NCBI GenBank assembly: GCA_964649815.1
Contig: CAZYQC010000002.1
Coordinates: 62,001-126,000, forward strand
Length of the DNA: 64,000 nucleotides
Reading direction: 5' to 3'
DNA from: G013214665 sp964649815
GTDB lineage: Bacteria; Pseudomonadota; Alphaproteobacteria; Rhodobacterales; Rhodobacteraceae
Position numbers and translations under genes: made by a program. Below, piece after piece: positions 15,612-24,045 of the stretch (position 1 is its first letter; every line of letters starts with the position of its first letter). The notes beneath the pieces were generated by a model. The model saw only the letters and a program-made list of their open reading frames with translations. It made no database searches and was not told the DNA's origin.

Positions 15612-16538
15612 ATGACACAGTTCAACATTTCGCGACGCTCCGCGCTTGCCGGTGCGGCCTCTCTGCCCTTTATCGCGTCGGCTGCATCCAATGCACAAGC
15701 CGCAGCCCCGATGATGGGAGAGAGCATTCCAAATTTCATGCGGGTAAAGGTTGGAGACTTTGAAGTCACAAACCTGATGGTTGGATCACGTGTGGTCGAA
15801 GGCCCTCAGAATATCTTTGGAATGAACGCCTCGGCAGAGGATTTCGCCACTGCGAGCGCAGCCGCAGGCATCCCGACAGACAAGGTGCGGTTCTATTTCA
15901 CACCGACGGTCGTGAACACCGGCTCTGAGCTTGTCTTGTTTGACACTGGCCTCAATGGGGCTGCGACCGTCGGCGTTCTAGAGGCCGCCGGGTACACCGC
16001 CGATCAAATCGACATCGTCGTCATTACCCATATGCACGGCGACCACGTGGGCGGTTTGTCTGGCGACACCGGTGTCACCTTCCCCAACGCGCGATATGTC
16101 ACCGGCCGCGTGGAATTTGACGCTTGGGCCGCACAAGACAACGACACGTTCAAAGCAAAAGTCGCGCCACTGGCCGAGCAGTTCACGTTTCTAGAAGACG
16201 GCGGCTCTGCAGCCAGCGGCATCACGGCGATGGCCGCTTTTGGACACACGCCCGGTCATATGGCCTATATGATCGAAAGCGCAGGAAAGCAGTTGGCGAT
16301 CTGCGCGGATTTTGCCAATCACTATGTCTGGTCGCTTGCCTATCCAGATTGGGAAGTGCGCTTTGACATGGACAAAGCCGCCGCCGCTGCGACGCGCAAA
16401 CGCATGCTGGATATGATGGCGACGGACAAGATCGCGTTCACCGGATACCATATGCCGTTCCCGGCATTTGGCTATGTCGATAAGCCTGCCGCAGGCGGCT
16501 ATGCTTGGGTTGCGCATAGTTATCAGATGACGCTTTGA
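15612..16538 (+). CDS. Tat-exported metallo-beta-lactamase-fold hydrolase
   Basis: A 308-residue protein. The N-terminus MTQFNISRRSALAGAASLPF is a twin-arginine-type signal ending near AQA-AAP. The hydrolase domain has HMHGDH at 140-145 (HxHxDH), H212 in GHTPGH, D233 in CADF, and a late histidine in GYHMPFP, giving the full binuclear zinc set. It thus probably acts in the periplasm on an ester, thioester or lactone; quorum-quenching lactonases and beta-lactamases share this pattern, so the substrate is open. An ATG four codons upstream exists, but GGAGG at 15602-15606 fits the start at 15612. Downstream are two hairpins and an intergenic repeat, then convergent nadE. Confidence 0.85.
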   Translation: MTQFNISRRSALAGAASLPFIASAASNAQAAAPMMGESIPNFMRVKVGDFEVTNLMVGSRVVEGPQNIFGMNASAEDFATASAAAGIPTDKVRFYFTPTVVNTGSELVLFDTGLNGAATVGVLEAAGYTADQIDIVVITHMHGDHVGGLSGDTGVTFPNARYVTGRVEFDAWAAQDNDTFKAKVAPLAEQFTFLEDGGSAASGITAMAAFGHTPGHMAYMIESAGKQLAICADFANHYVWSLAYPDWEVRFDMDKAAAAATRKRMLDMMATDKIAFTGYHMPFPAFGYVDKPAAGGYAWVAHSYQMTL

Positions 16539-16547
16539 GAAAAAGTT

Positions 16548-16590
16548 CGGATCGCATGCGATCCGACCGGCTGGGGGCTGCCGCCCCCAG
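16548..16590. terminator. Two adjacent hairpins between convergent genes
   Basis: The perfect 18-base palindrome CGGATCGCATGCGATCCG (16548-16565) is followed at once by CTGGGGGC-TGCC-GCCCCCAG (16571-16590). They lie between the stops of the hydrolase gene (16538) and nadE (16632). There is no U tract, so they are possible bidirectional terminators or 3'-end stabilisers. The second also forms the hairpin part of intergenic repeat copy B. Confidence 0.45.
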
Positions 16591-16620
16591 ACCCCCGCGA
16601 GTATTTGCGTCCAAAAGAAA
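16571..16620 (+). repeat. GAGTATTT-type intergenic repeat, copy B
   Basis: A CTGGGGGC/GCCCCCAG hairpin is followed by ACCCCCGCGAGTATTTGCG and then TCCAAAAGAAA. The core GAGTATTT-(N)-TCCAAAAGAA is shared with the copies at 9835-9881 and 23936-23996. Confidence 0.65.
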
Positions 16621-16631
16621 GGCCTTAGGCG

Positions 16632-18290
16632 TTAGCTGGGGTCGCGCCAGCGGTTGACCACAGGGTAGCGGCGATCCAGCCAAAAGGCGCGTTTTGTGAG
16701 GCGCGCGCCGGGGGCGGATTGGAAGCGTTTGTATTCGCTGAGATAAATGAGCCGTTCGACTTTTTGAGCGGTGGCTCGATCGAAACCCGCAGCCACGCAA
16801 TCCTCAATCGAGCCATCTTGGTCGACCAAGATGTCCAGCATTGCATCCAAGTCCGGGTAATCGGGCAAGCTGTCGCTGTCTTTTTGGTCGTCGCGGAGTT
16901 CGGCTGTAGGGGGTTTCGAGATGATCCGTTCGGCGATCACAGGCCCCGCAGGCCCAAGCATCCACGGGCGATGATTTTCGTTCCGCCAGCGACATGTCTC
17001 AAAAACGCGTGTTTTGTAGAGGTCTTTGATCGGATTGTAGCCGCCCGCCATGTCGCCATAGATTGTTGCGTAGCCAACGGCCACCTCGGATTTGTTGCCT
17101 GTGGTCAAGAGCATCTCGCCAAACTTGTTGGACACCGCCATGAGCAGCAAGCCCCGGATACGGCTTTGGATGTTTTCTTCGGTCAAATCGGGCGAGAGGC
17201 CTTTGAATAAGTCGGCGAGCGTGTTTGTGACGGCGCCGCGCACCTCGGAAATGGGAACATAATCGTAGCGGCAGCCGAGTGCTTTTGCGACGGCTTCGGC
17301 GTCTTCGAGGCTTTCTTTGGAGGTGTATTCTGAGGGGAGCATCACGCAACGCACATTTTCCGCGCCCAGCGCATCAACCGCGATTGTTGCGACAATCGCG
17401 CTGTCGATCCCGCCGGAGAGGCCCAGGAGGGCCTTTTTGAAACCCGTCTTCGCAAAATAGTCGCGCACAGATGTGACCATAACCCGGTAGTCTTGCTCCC
17501 ACGCGTTTGGCAGATCGGCCTTCTGTGCCTCGACAATGCGCCAGCCATCGGGACCACGGGTGAGATCGACATGGCTGATCACATCTTCGAAGGCTGGCAA
17601 TTGCAGCGCGAGCGACCCACCTGGGTTCAGCGCGAAAGAGGCGCCATCAAAGACCTGATCATCCTGGCCGCCGGTCATGTTCAAGTAGATGAGCGGCAAC
17701 CCCGTTTCGACCACACGCGCGACCATGTGGTTCAAGCGCGTTTCCAACTTGCCGCGGTAATAGGGCGAGCCATTGGGCACCAAGAGAAACTCGGCCCCCG
17801 TCTCCGCCAGCGTTTCAGCAACATCGGGATGCCACGCGTCTTCGCAAATGGGTGAGCCGACGCGCGTGTTGCCCACCGAATAGGGGCCGCCCAGGGGGCC
17901 CGCGTCGAAAATGCGCACTTCGTCAAAGACCGTTTCGTTTGGCAATTCATGCTTGAGCACGCGGCTTGCGATCTTGCCGTTGCGGCAGATGAGATACGCA
18001 TTAAATAGCTCGGCGCCTTCGGCCCAAGGCGCGCCAATGGCCAAGGCCGGGCCATCAGCGCAGTCTTCGGCCAAGGCTTCGACGGCGCGCATCGCCGCCG
18101 TGTGAAAAGCGGGTTTGCGCACTAAGTCCTGCGCATTATAGCCGGTGATGAACATTTCGGGCAAAGCAACCATGTCAGCACCGGCGGCTTTGCCAGCCTC
18201 CCAAGCCTGCCGCGCTTTGGCGGCATTGCCTTGCAGATCGCCAACGACGGGGTTCAATTGCCCCAGCGTGATCCGAAACGTGTCTGCCAT
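16632..18290 (-). CDS. nadE: Glutamine-dependent NAD+ synthetase
   Basis: Last step of NAD synthesis: amidation of nicotinate adenine dinucleotide with ATP, using ammonia released from glutamine. The 552 residues contain an N-terminal nitrilase-type glutaminase with the triad E45 (ALPEMF), K113 (LKHELP) and C149 (SPICEDAWHP). The C-terminal synthetase domain has the P-loop SGGIDS at 292-297 and TGNKSE further on. This two-domain form is standard in alphaproteobacteria. The ATG at 18290 follows GGGAAA. The gene is divergent from the MORN-repeat gene (181 bases between starts) and appears monocistronic. Confidence 0.96.
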   Translation of the reverse strand: MADTFRITLGQLNPVVGDLQGNAAKARQAWEAGKAAGADMVALPEMFITGYNAQDLVRKPAFHTAAMRAVEALAEDCADGPALAIGAPWAEGAELFNAYLICRNGKIASRVLKHELPNETVFDEVRIFDAGPLGGPYSVGNTRVGSPICEDAWHPDVAETLAETGAEFLLVPNGSPYYRGKLETRLNHMVARVVETGLPLIYLNMTGGQDDQVFDGASFALNPGGSLALQLPAFEDVISHVDLTRGPDGWRIVEAQKADLPNAWEQDYRVMVTSVRDYFAKTGFKKALLGLSGGIDSAIVATIAVDALGAENVRCVMLPSEYTSKESLEDAEAVAKALGCRYDYVPISEVRGAVTNTLADLFKGLSPDLTEENIQSRIRGLLLMAVSNKFGEMLLTTGNKSEVAVGYATIYGDMAGGYNPIKDLYKTRVFETCRWRNENHRPWMLGPAGPVIAERIISKPPTAELRDDQKDSDSLPDYPDLDAMLDILVDQDGSIEDCVAAGFDRATAQKVERLIYLSEYKRFQSAPGARLTKRAFWLDRRYPVVNRWRDPS

Positions 18291-18471
18291 AGGTTTCCCA
18301 CTTCAACAAAATTGCCTGAATGCTCACATAGCAGACCATGATCCGAGGGGAAGGCCCCGCGCCAACCCGCAGCAGGGCCGATAAATGATTGTGCGAGGGG
18401 GAACAGTCTTTTACGGTCGCGACTGGGCGTATGGGGAATGCTCTTTAGAAAACTGGTGGGTGGCCTTGCAC

Positions 18472-19863
18472 ATGATGCGACACAGTCTCTTGATATCTGT
18501 CTTTTGCCTTTTGCCCAGCGTGGCATTGGCGCAAGACGGACAGGTTCTGACCAAGCAATACGACGACGGCGGCGTCTACGAAGGTGAGTTCAAGGGCGGA
18601 TTGCAAAACGGCCAAGGCACGTACCGCTTGCCCAACGGGTATGAATATTCCGGTCGCTGGGTCGATGGTGAAATAAGAGGCGAAGGCGTCGCCCGGTTTC
18701 CCAATGGCTCAGTCTACGAAGGCAATTTCGCCAAAGGGAAGCCCGACGGGTTTGGAAAAATCACCTTTGCAGACGGGGGTACCTACGAAGGTGACTGGGT
18801 CGCTGGCGCGATCACCGGACAGGGCGTCGCCATTTACGCAAATGGCGTCCGGTACGAAGGCGACTTTCTAAACGCCAAGCATCACGGAAAAGGTGTCATG
18901 CAATCGCCCGGCGGCTATGAATACAAAGGCGACTGGCTGGACGGAGAAAAGCAAGGCGTCGGCACGATCACCTATCCAGATGGCGCCGTTTACGACGGAC
19001 AGATCAACGCAGGCAAACGCGAAGGTGAAGGCACGCTCACCATGCCCGATGGCCTTGTTTACGTGGGTCTTTGGAAAGACGGGCAGATCAACGGCACAGG
19101 AAAACTGACCCAGCCGAACGGAGACGTCTACGAAGGCGAGTTGATCTTGGGCCAGCGCCAGGGACAAGGGCGTGTGACTTATGCAAATGGGGACATCTAC
19201 GAAGGGTCCTTTGTGGATGATCGCCGCCAAGGCCGCGGCACGTTCACTGGCACAGACGGCTACACCTATGTCGGCTCTTGGGTTGCGGGCCAGATCGAGG
19301 GCGAAGGCCGTGTGACCTATCCCGATGGCTCGGTCTATGAAGGCGCGTTCCGGGACGACCTCGCCGATGGCCAGGGCACAATCGTCTACGCTGATGGGTC
19401 GCGCTATGAAGGCAGCTGGGTTGCAGGTGTCATCGACGGAGAGGGTAAAGCCACTTATCCCAACGGGGTCGTCTACGAAGGCGGCTTTCGCAATGCCAAA
19501 AACCACGGATTCGGCGTCATGACCTATGCCGATGGCTATCGCTATGAAGGCGAATGGCAAAACGGGCAGCGTCAAGGGAACGGGAAAGCCACCTACCCCG
19601 ACGGAACAGTTTATGAAGGCACGTTTGACGCGGGCCAACGGCATGGCACCGGCAAGATCGTGATGGCCTCGGGCTTTGTCTATGAAGGCGAATGGTCTGC
19701 GGGCGAGATCGACGGCCAGGGCGTCGCGACCTACGCCAACGGAGACGTCTATGACGGCACGTTTCGCAACGGCAAGCGTCAAGGCGCTGGAACGATGCGC
19801 TATGCCTCGGGCGAAGAGGCCTCTGGCACGTGGGAAAATGGCGCCCTCAAAACCGACGGCTAG
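18472..19863 (+). CDS. Secreted MORN-repeat protein with 18 repeats
   Basis: The 463-residue product starts MMRHSLLISVFCLLPSVALAQ, a Sec signal peptide. After it the protein is almost wholly made of 23-residue MORN units of the form YEGxWxxGxxxGxGxxxYxNGxx: I count 18 complete units and one degenerate last unit (SGTWENG). The spacing is constant, with no linker and no other domain. MORN arrays form elongated beta-hairpin solenoids that often bind membranes or proteins. Export to periplasm or beyond is inferred from the signal peptide. Earlier in-frame starts from 18385 would place the signal peptide internally, so 18472 is preferred. Flanked by nadE (divergent) and the photolyase gene (convergent, 12 bases); no partner is evident. 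Confidence 0.88.
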   Translation: MMRHSLLISVFCLLPSVALAQDGQVLTKQYDDGGVYEGEFKGGLQNGQGTYRLPNGYEYSGRWVDGEIRGEGVARFPNGSVYEGNFAKGKPDGFGKITFADGGTYEGDWVAGAITGQGVAIYANGVRYEGDFLNAKHHGKGVMQSPGGYEYKGDWLDGEKQGVGTITYPDGAVYDGQINAGKREGEGTLTMPDGLVYVGLWKDGQINGTGKLTQPNGDVYEGELILGQRQGQGRVTYANGDIYEGSFVDDRRQGRGTFTGTDGYTYVGSWVAGQIEGEGRVTYPDGSVYEGAFRDDLADGQGTIVYADGSRYEGSWVAGVIDGEGKATYPNGVVYEGGFRNAKNHGFGVMTYADGYRYEGEWQNGQRQGNGKATYPDGTVYEGTFDAGQRHGTGKIVMASGFVYEGEWSAGEIDGQGVATYANGDVYDGTFRNGKRQGAGTMRYASGEEASGTWENGALKTDG

Positions 19864-19875
19864 CTGGCCTTGGGG

Positions 19876-21399
19876 TTAAACGGTCGCTCCGGCGTCCAAC
19901 TTGCGCAGAAATCTCTCCGCATCTTCAAGCACGATGCTGCGCCGTTCGGTATCCATGCGATCCCACGTTCGATACATCTGCGCCATCCGTGGGTTTTTTG
20001 CAAAGCGCTCGCGGTTTCGGATCAGGAAATGCCAATACAGGACGTTGAAAGGGCACGCCTTTTCACCCGTCTTTTGCGTGACCGAATAGCTGCAAGACTT
20101 ACAATAATCCGACATGCGGTGGATGTACGCGCCCGAGGACACATAGGGCTTTGACGCGATGATACCGCCATCGGCAAACTGGCTCATGCCAATGACATTT
20201 GGCGCCTCTACCCATTCAAAGGCATCAAAATACACAGCCAGATACCAATCGCTCAGCTCTTGGGGATTGATCCCGGCCAGAAGGGCAAAGTTACCGGTGA
20301 CCATAAGCCGCTGAATATGATGGGCGTAAGCCTGCGTTCTGGTTTGCTCAACCGTCTTGGTGATGCACAGCATCTGCGTCGGCGCGCCCCAGAAGAATGC
20401 TGGCAAGGCGCGGTCATGCCCAAGGTGATTGCGGGTCGGATAATCCGCCCCCTCGTGAAAATAGATCCCGCGCATGTATTCGCGCCAGCCAATCACCTGG
20501 CGAATAAACCCTTCGGCTGCGTTGATCGGAACGGCGCCGCGCTGCCAGGCCTGTTCCACCTCTTTGCAAACGCGCAACGGGTCTAAAAGACCAATGTTGA
20601 TATAGGCTGAAATGACGGAGTGAAAAAGGAACTGCTGCTCTTTCAGCATCGCGTCCTGATAGTCCCCGAATTGGGCCAAACCGGTCTCAATAAAGTGCTC
20701 AAATGCCCGTTGCGCCTGGTCCGCGTCGGTCGCAAACCAAAAGGGGTCAAGGGCGCCGAAATGGTCGCCAAACCGCGCGCGCACCATCTCTAGAACCTCG
20801 CGAACAACGTCATCGGGCTCAAAGGCCAAAGGCTGGGTTGTTACCCCATCTGGCGGAGGTTTGCGATTGTCATGGTCAAAGTTCCATTTGCCGCCTGCAG
20901 GTTCGTCGCCATCCATCAAAAGGCCGGTTTTGCGGCGCATCTCGCGATAAAAATACTCCATCCGCAGCGCCTTGCGCCCCTCTGCCCAACGGTTGAAGTC
21001 GGCATGCCGCGCGACAAAGCGATCATCCTCCAATGTCACGATGTTCAAAGGGGCGGCCTGCAAGTCCGCAATCAAGCGAAACTCGCCCGGTTCGGTCACG
21101 ACAACCTCTGACACCTTTGCCTCGGCAGCGCGGCGCACAAGCTCTCCCACTATGCTGTGTGTGTTTTCCGGATCGTCCAATGTGGTGTAAAGCACGGTCC
21201 AACCCGCACCGCGCAAGCGGGTTGCAAACTTGCGCATCGCCGCCAGGATCAAAGCGATCTTTTTCGGATGGTGCGGCACATAAGTGCCCTCTTCCATCAC
21301 CTCCGCCATCACGACCAAATCCTTGGCTGGATCGCTTGCCGCCAAGGCAGATAGGTTTTCACTAAGCTGGTCGCCAAGAACAAGAACAAGCCGCGTCAC
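19876..21399 (-). CDS. Iron-sulphur cryptochrome/(6-4) photolyase (PhrB/CryB type)
   Basis: FAD-containing photolyase-related protein of 507 residues that by family would repair (6-4) pyrimidine photoproducts in light or act as a photoreceptor. It begins VTRLVLVLGDQLSENLS, typical of the FeS-BCP group. It holds the four 4Fe-4S cysteines at C345 (MLCITK), C433 and C436 (DYCKSC) and C449 (KACPFN). The spacing matches the cluster cysteines I recall for Agrobacterium PhrB, shifted by five. The C-terminal FAD-binding region includes HIQRLMVTGNF and YVSSGAYIHRMSDY. The GTG start at 21399 overlaps the SDR stop (GTGA), so the two genes are co-translated. Photolyase versus cryptochrome function cannot be decided from sequence alone. 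Confidence 0.92.
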   Translation of the reverse strand: MTRLVLVLGDQLSENLSALAASDPAKDLVVMAEVMEEGTYVPHHPKKIALILAAMRKFATRLRGAGWTVLYTTLDDPENTHSIVGELVRRAAEAKVSEVVVTEPGEFRLIADLQAAPLNIVTLEDDRFVARHADFNRWAEGRKALRMEYFYREMRRKTGLLMDGDEPAGGKWNFDHDNRKPPPDGVTTQPLAFEPDDVVREVLEMVRARFGDHFGALDPFWFATDADQAQRAFEHFIETGLAQFGDYQDAMLKEQQFLFHSVISAYINIGLLDPLRVCKEVEQAWQRGAVPINAAEGFIRQVIGWREYMRGIYFHEGADYPTRNHLGHDRALPAFFWGAPTQMLCITKTVEQTRTQAYAHHIQRLMVTGNFALLAGINPQELSDWYLAVYFDAFEWVEAPNVIGMSQFADGGIIASKPYVSSGAYIHRMSDYCKSCSYSVTQKTGEKACPFNVLYWHFLIRNRERFAKNPRMAQMYRTWDRMDTERRSIVLEDAERFLRKLDAGATV

Positions 21400-22058
21400 C
21401 AGGGCACCTCTTTACCTTGCCAGTCAAAGAATTTGCCTGTGTCCTGTGGCGTTCGGTCCGCCAACACGCGCAACAAGTTGTCAGCCGCTTCAGCCGGCGG
21501 AACCGTCGCGTGGCGCCCCGCATAGTTTTGCGTGAACGCCGTGGCGACCGTTCCGGGGTGCAACGCCACCACGACCGATTGTTTATGCGTTCTGGCCAGC
21601 TCAATCGCGCTCGTCCGAACGATTTGGTTTAACGCAGCCTTTGAGGCGCGATAACTGATCCACCCACCAAGCCGGTTGTCTCCGATACTGCCGACCCGAG
21701 CGGACAGAACCGCAAAAACAGATCGCCCATCCCTCCGCAGCAGACGATGCGCATGGCGCAAAACCAGCGCTGGCCCCATCGCATTCAACTGGAATTGGCG
21801 CTCCATTTCGGCTGGTGTGATGGACTTGATCGTCTTCTCTGGGCCCTTGTCGGAAAATGCCAGCGCCCCTGTGGCAACAACCACGCCGTCATATCCGCTA
21901 AGCGTGCCAAGTTGCGCATCGACGGAAACCGGGTCGGTGATATCGAACCCATCGACAGACCGCGACAGCGGCGTGACGTCCGCCCCGTGGCTTTCGAACG
22001 CGTCCAACAGCGCAGACCCTATTCCGCCGGACGCACCCAATATGAGAACCTTTTGCAT
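21396..22058 (-). CDS. Short-chain dehydrogenase/reductase
   Basis: Cytoplasmic NAD(P)-dependent oxidoreductase of 220 residues. It has the Rossmann motif GASGGIG at 8-14, catalytic S119 in VLSARVGS, Y136 and K140 in YRASK, and NAMGP/HPGTVATA segments as in the CsgA/YciK-like SDR group. Substrate is unknown. It is translationally coupled upstream of the FeS photolyase (GTGA overlap), an arrangement that suggests the two share light- or stress-linked expression. The ATG at 22058 lies 78 bases from the divergent leuA leader. Confidence 0.85.
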   Translation of the reverse strand: MQKVLILGASGGIGSALLDAFESHGADVTPLSRSVDGFDITDPVSVDAQLGTLSGYDGVVVATGALAFSDKGPEKTIKSITPAEMERQFQLNAMGPALVLRHAHRLLRRDGRSVFAVLSARVGSIGDNRLGGWISYRASKAALNQIVRTSAIELARTHKQSVVVALHPGTVATAFTQNYAGRHATVPPAEAADNLLRVLADRTPQDTGKFFDWQGKEVPW

Positions 22059-22136
22059 GGCGCTTCAGCTAGGCGTCACAGGCCGAAAGGCAAAAGGGAC
22101 TTTCCATTTGAATTCACGCGGCTATAAACTGGCGCC

Positions 22137-22217
22137 ATGACAGAGCCCAAGCATACCCCAACTCTGCGCCGTTCCGGCGTTTTGGCGCTTGGCCTACTGC
22201 TCCTAGCCAGCCTCTGA
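22137..22217 (+). CDS. leuL: Leucine-rich leader peptide upstream of leuA
   Basis: A 26-codon open frame reading MTEPKHTPTLRRSGVLALGL and then LLLASL, ending at TGA 22217. Eight of its 26 codons are leucine, with four in a row (CTA CTG CTC CTA, 22194-22205), including two CTA codons, which look scarce in neighbouring genes. The last two codons lie inside the left arm of a 10-base-pair hairpin, and leuA starts 75 bases further on. This is the layout of an amino-acid-biosynthesis attenuator peptide: ribosome stalling when charged tRNA-Leu is low would change RNA folding. The peptide is not expected to have a function of its own. A short membrane peptide is the alternative. Confidence 0.7.
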   Translation: MTEPKHTPTLRRSGVLALGLLLLASL

Positions 22218-22260
22218 GCGTGCCCATCGGCGCGCCCGCTCAGAGGATCGCATGCGCGCC
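22211..22260 (+). promoter_or_regulatory. Mutually exclusive hairpins of the leuA attenuator
   Basis: Stem 1 pairs CCTCTGAGCG (22211-22220) with CGCTCAGAGG (22237-22246) and includes the leader stop codon. Stem 2 pairs GGCGCGC (22229-22235) with GCGCGCC (22254-22260). Its left arm falls in the loop of stem 1 and its right arm lies beyond it, so the two compete. A ribosome halted on the Leu codons would mask the left arm of stem 1. Neither is followed by a U run, so the end effect may be Rho-dependent or on leuA translation. Confidence 0.6.
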
Positions 22261-22292
22261 AAAGGCTTAGGACAGATCAAAGAGATACCGAC

Positions 22293-23855
22293 ATGACACA
22301 GACACAAGACCACGTCTTGATTTTCGACACGACATTGCGCGATGGCGAACAAAGCCCCGGCGCAACCATGACCCATACAGAAAAGCTGGAGATCGCTCAG
22401 CTTTTGGATGAAATGGGCGTCGACATCATCGAAGCTGGCTTTCCCATTGCCTCCGAAGGGGATTTTGCTGCGGTCAGCGAAATTGCCAAACAAAGCCAAA
22501 ACGCCGTCATTTGCGGTTTGGCCCGGGCCCAATTGCCTGACATCGACCGCTGTTGGGAAGCGGTCAAGCATGCGCGTCAGCCACGCATCCACACGTTCAT
22601 CGGCACGTCACCCCTCCACCGCGCCATCCCAAACCTGTCACAGGATGAAATGGTCGAACGGATCGAACAGACCGTCGCACATGCCCGAAACCTCTGCGAC
22701 AACGTGCAATGGTCCCCGATGGATGCAACGCGGACGGAATACGATTACCTCTGCCGCGTGATCGAAGCGGCCATTCGCAACGGCGCAACCACCATCAACA
22801 TCCCCGACACTGTCGGCTATACCGCACCACGCGAAAGCGCTGATCTGATTGCTCGTTTGATCAAAGACGTCCCCGGCGCAGAAGAGGTTGTCTTCGCCAC
22901 CCATTGCCACAACGACCTCGGCATGGCGACCGCGAACTCGCTCGCAGCGGTCGAGGCAGGCGCGCGTCAAATCGAATGCACAATCAACGGCTTGGGCGAA
23001 CGCGCCGGCAACACCGCCCTCGAAGAGGTCGTCATGGCACTGCGCGTCCGCAACGACATTATGCCGTTCAAGACAGGCATAGACAGCAGAAAAATCATGA
23101 ACATCTCACGCCGCGTCGCATCCGTGTCCGGCTTCCCTGTTCAGTTCAACAAAGCCATTGTCGGCAAAAACGCCTTTGCCCACGAAAGCGGCATCCATCA
23201 GGACGGCATGCTGAAAAACGCAGAGACGTTCGAAATCATGCGCCCGGAGGATGTGGGCCTTTCTGGCACATCCTTGCCCCTGGGAAAACATTCCGGCCGC
23301 GCCGCCTTGCGGGCCAAGCTCGAAGAGCTCGGGTTTGAATTGGGGGACAACCAACTCAAAGACGTCTTCGTCCGTTTCAAAGAACTCGCAGATCGCAAAA
23401 AAGAGGTCTTCGACGACGACCTCGTCGCCTTGATGCGTACTTCCTCCGACCCAGAGGCCGAACGCCTGAAGATCGTCAAACTGGCCGTCCGCTGCGGGAC
23501 CGAAGGGCCACAGGTCGCCGATCTCGTGATGGATATCGACGGAACAACGCATCAAACGACCCAGATGGGCGACGGTCCCGTCGACGCAACATTCAACGCG
23601 GTAAAGGCCATTTTCGACCATTCCGCACAGTTGCAGCTCTACCAGGTCCACGCCGTCACCGAAGGCACAGATGCCCAAGCCACTGTCACGGTCCGCATGG
23701 AAGAGGACGGGCGCATCGTAACCGGCCAATCCGCCGATACCGACACAGTCGTCGCATCCGCCAAGGCCTATGTCCACGCCCTCAACCGCCTGCTTGTACG
23801 CCGCGAAAAGGGCGGCACGGACAAAGCAGAAGTCAATTGGAAAGTGCTGTCCTAA
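22293..23855 (+). CDS. leuA: 2-isopropylmalate synthase
   Basis: First committed enzyme of leucine synthesis: condenses acetyl-CoA with 2-oxoisovalerate in the cytoplasm. The 520-residue protein has the HMGL-type catalytic domain with DTTLRDGEQSPG (from residue 12), the metal-ligand region ATHCHNDLGMAT, and NGLGERAGN. A C-terminal LeuA regulatory domain (about 400-510), which binds leucine for feedback inhibition, is intact. The ATG at 22293 lies downstream of a leucine-rich leader peptide and competing hairpins, so expression is likely also controlled by leucyl-tRNA charging. It is monocistronic, ending before a hairpin at 23865-23906. Confidence 0.97.
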   Translation: MTQTQDHVLIFDTTLRDGEQSPGATMTHTEKLEIAQLLDEMGVDIIEAGFPIASEGDFAAVSEIAKQSQNAVICGLARAQLPDIDRCWEAVKHARQPRIHTFIGTSPLHRAIPNLSQDEMVERIEQTVAHARNLCDNVQWSPMDATRTEYDYLCRVIEAAIRNGATTINIPDTVGYTAPRESADLIARLIKDVPGAEEVVFATHCHNDLGMATANSLAAVEAGARQIECTINGLGERAGNTALEEVVMALRVRNDIMPFKTGIDSRKIMNISRRVASVSGFPVQFNKAIVGKNAFAHESGIHQDGMLKNAETFEIMRPEDVGLSGTSLPLGKHSGRAALRAKLEELGFELGDNQLKDVFVRFKELADRKKEVFDDDLVALMRTSSDPEAERLKIVKLAVRCGTEGPQVADLVMDIDGTTHQTTQMGDGPVDATFNAVKAIFDHSAQLQLYQVHAVTEGTDAQATVTVRMEEDGRIVTGQSADTDTVVASAKAYVHALNRLLVRREKGGTDKAEVNWKVLS

Positions 23856-23864
23856 CCAAAACAC

Positions 23865-23906
23865 TTTGCCCGCCCAACAAAGCGCCCAAACGCCCGGGCG
23901 GGCAAA
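23865..23906 (+). terminator. Hairpin downstream of leuA
   Basis: TTTGCCCGCCC (23865-23875) pairs with GGGCGGGCAAA (23896-23906), an 11-base-pair stem with a 20-base loop starting 10 bases after the leuA stop. There is no U tract after it, so intrinsic termination is uncertain; it may define the mRNA 3' end. Confidence 0.5.
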
Positions 23907-23935
23907 CTCCCCTCAAATCCGAACACACATCCCAG

Positions 23936-23996
23936 CTTCTTTTGGATCAAAATACTCTGGGTGAATGCGCCGACAGGCGCAGAGGGCAAAGCCCTC
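23936..23996 (-). repeat. GAGTATTT-type intergenic repeat, copy C
   Basis: On the minus strand two small stems, GAGGGC/GCCCTC (23982-23996) and TGCGCC/GGCGCA (23966-23981), are followed by CAGAGTATTTTGATCCAAAAG. It is in the same orientation as copy A. It lies between leuA and the convergent VOC gene; the rest of this 190-base gap shows nothing else. Confidence 0.65.
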
Positions 23997-24045
23997 ACTC
24001 ATCAACCCAGCCAAACCTAGCCCAGCTAATAAACGCTGACCATCC

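Noticed and set aside
18868..19782. Long antisense open frame of 304 codons within the MORN gene
   Set aside because: It mirrors the repeated codons of the MORN units on the other strand; it has no start signal and its own protein shows only the reflected repeat.
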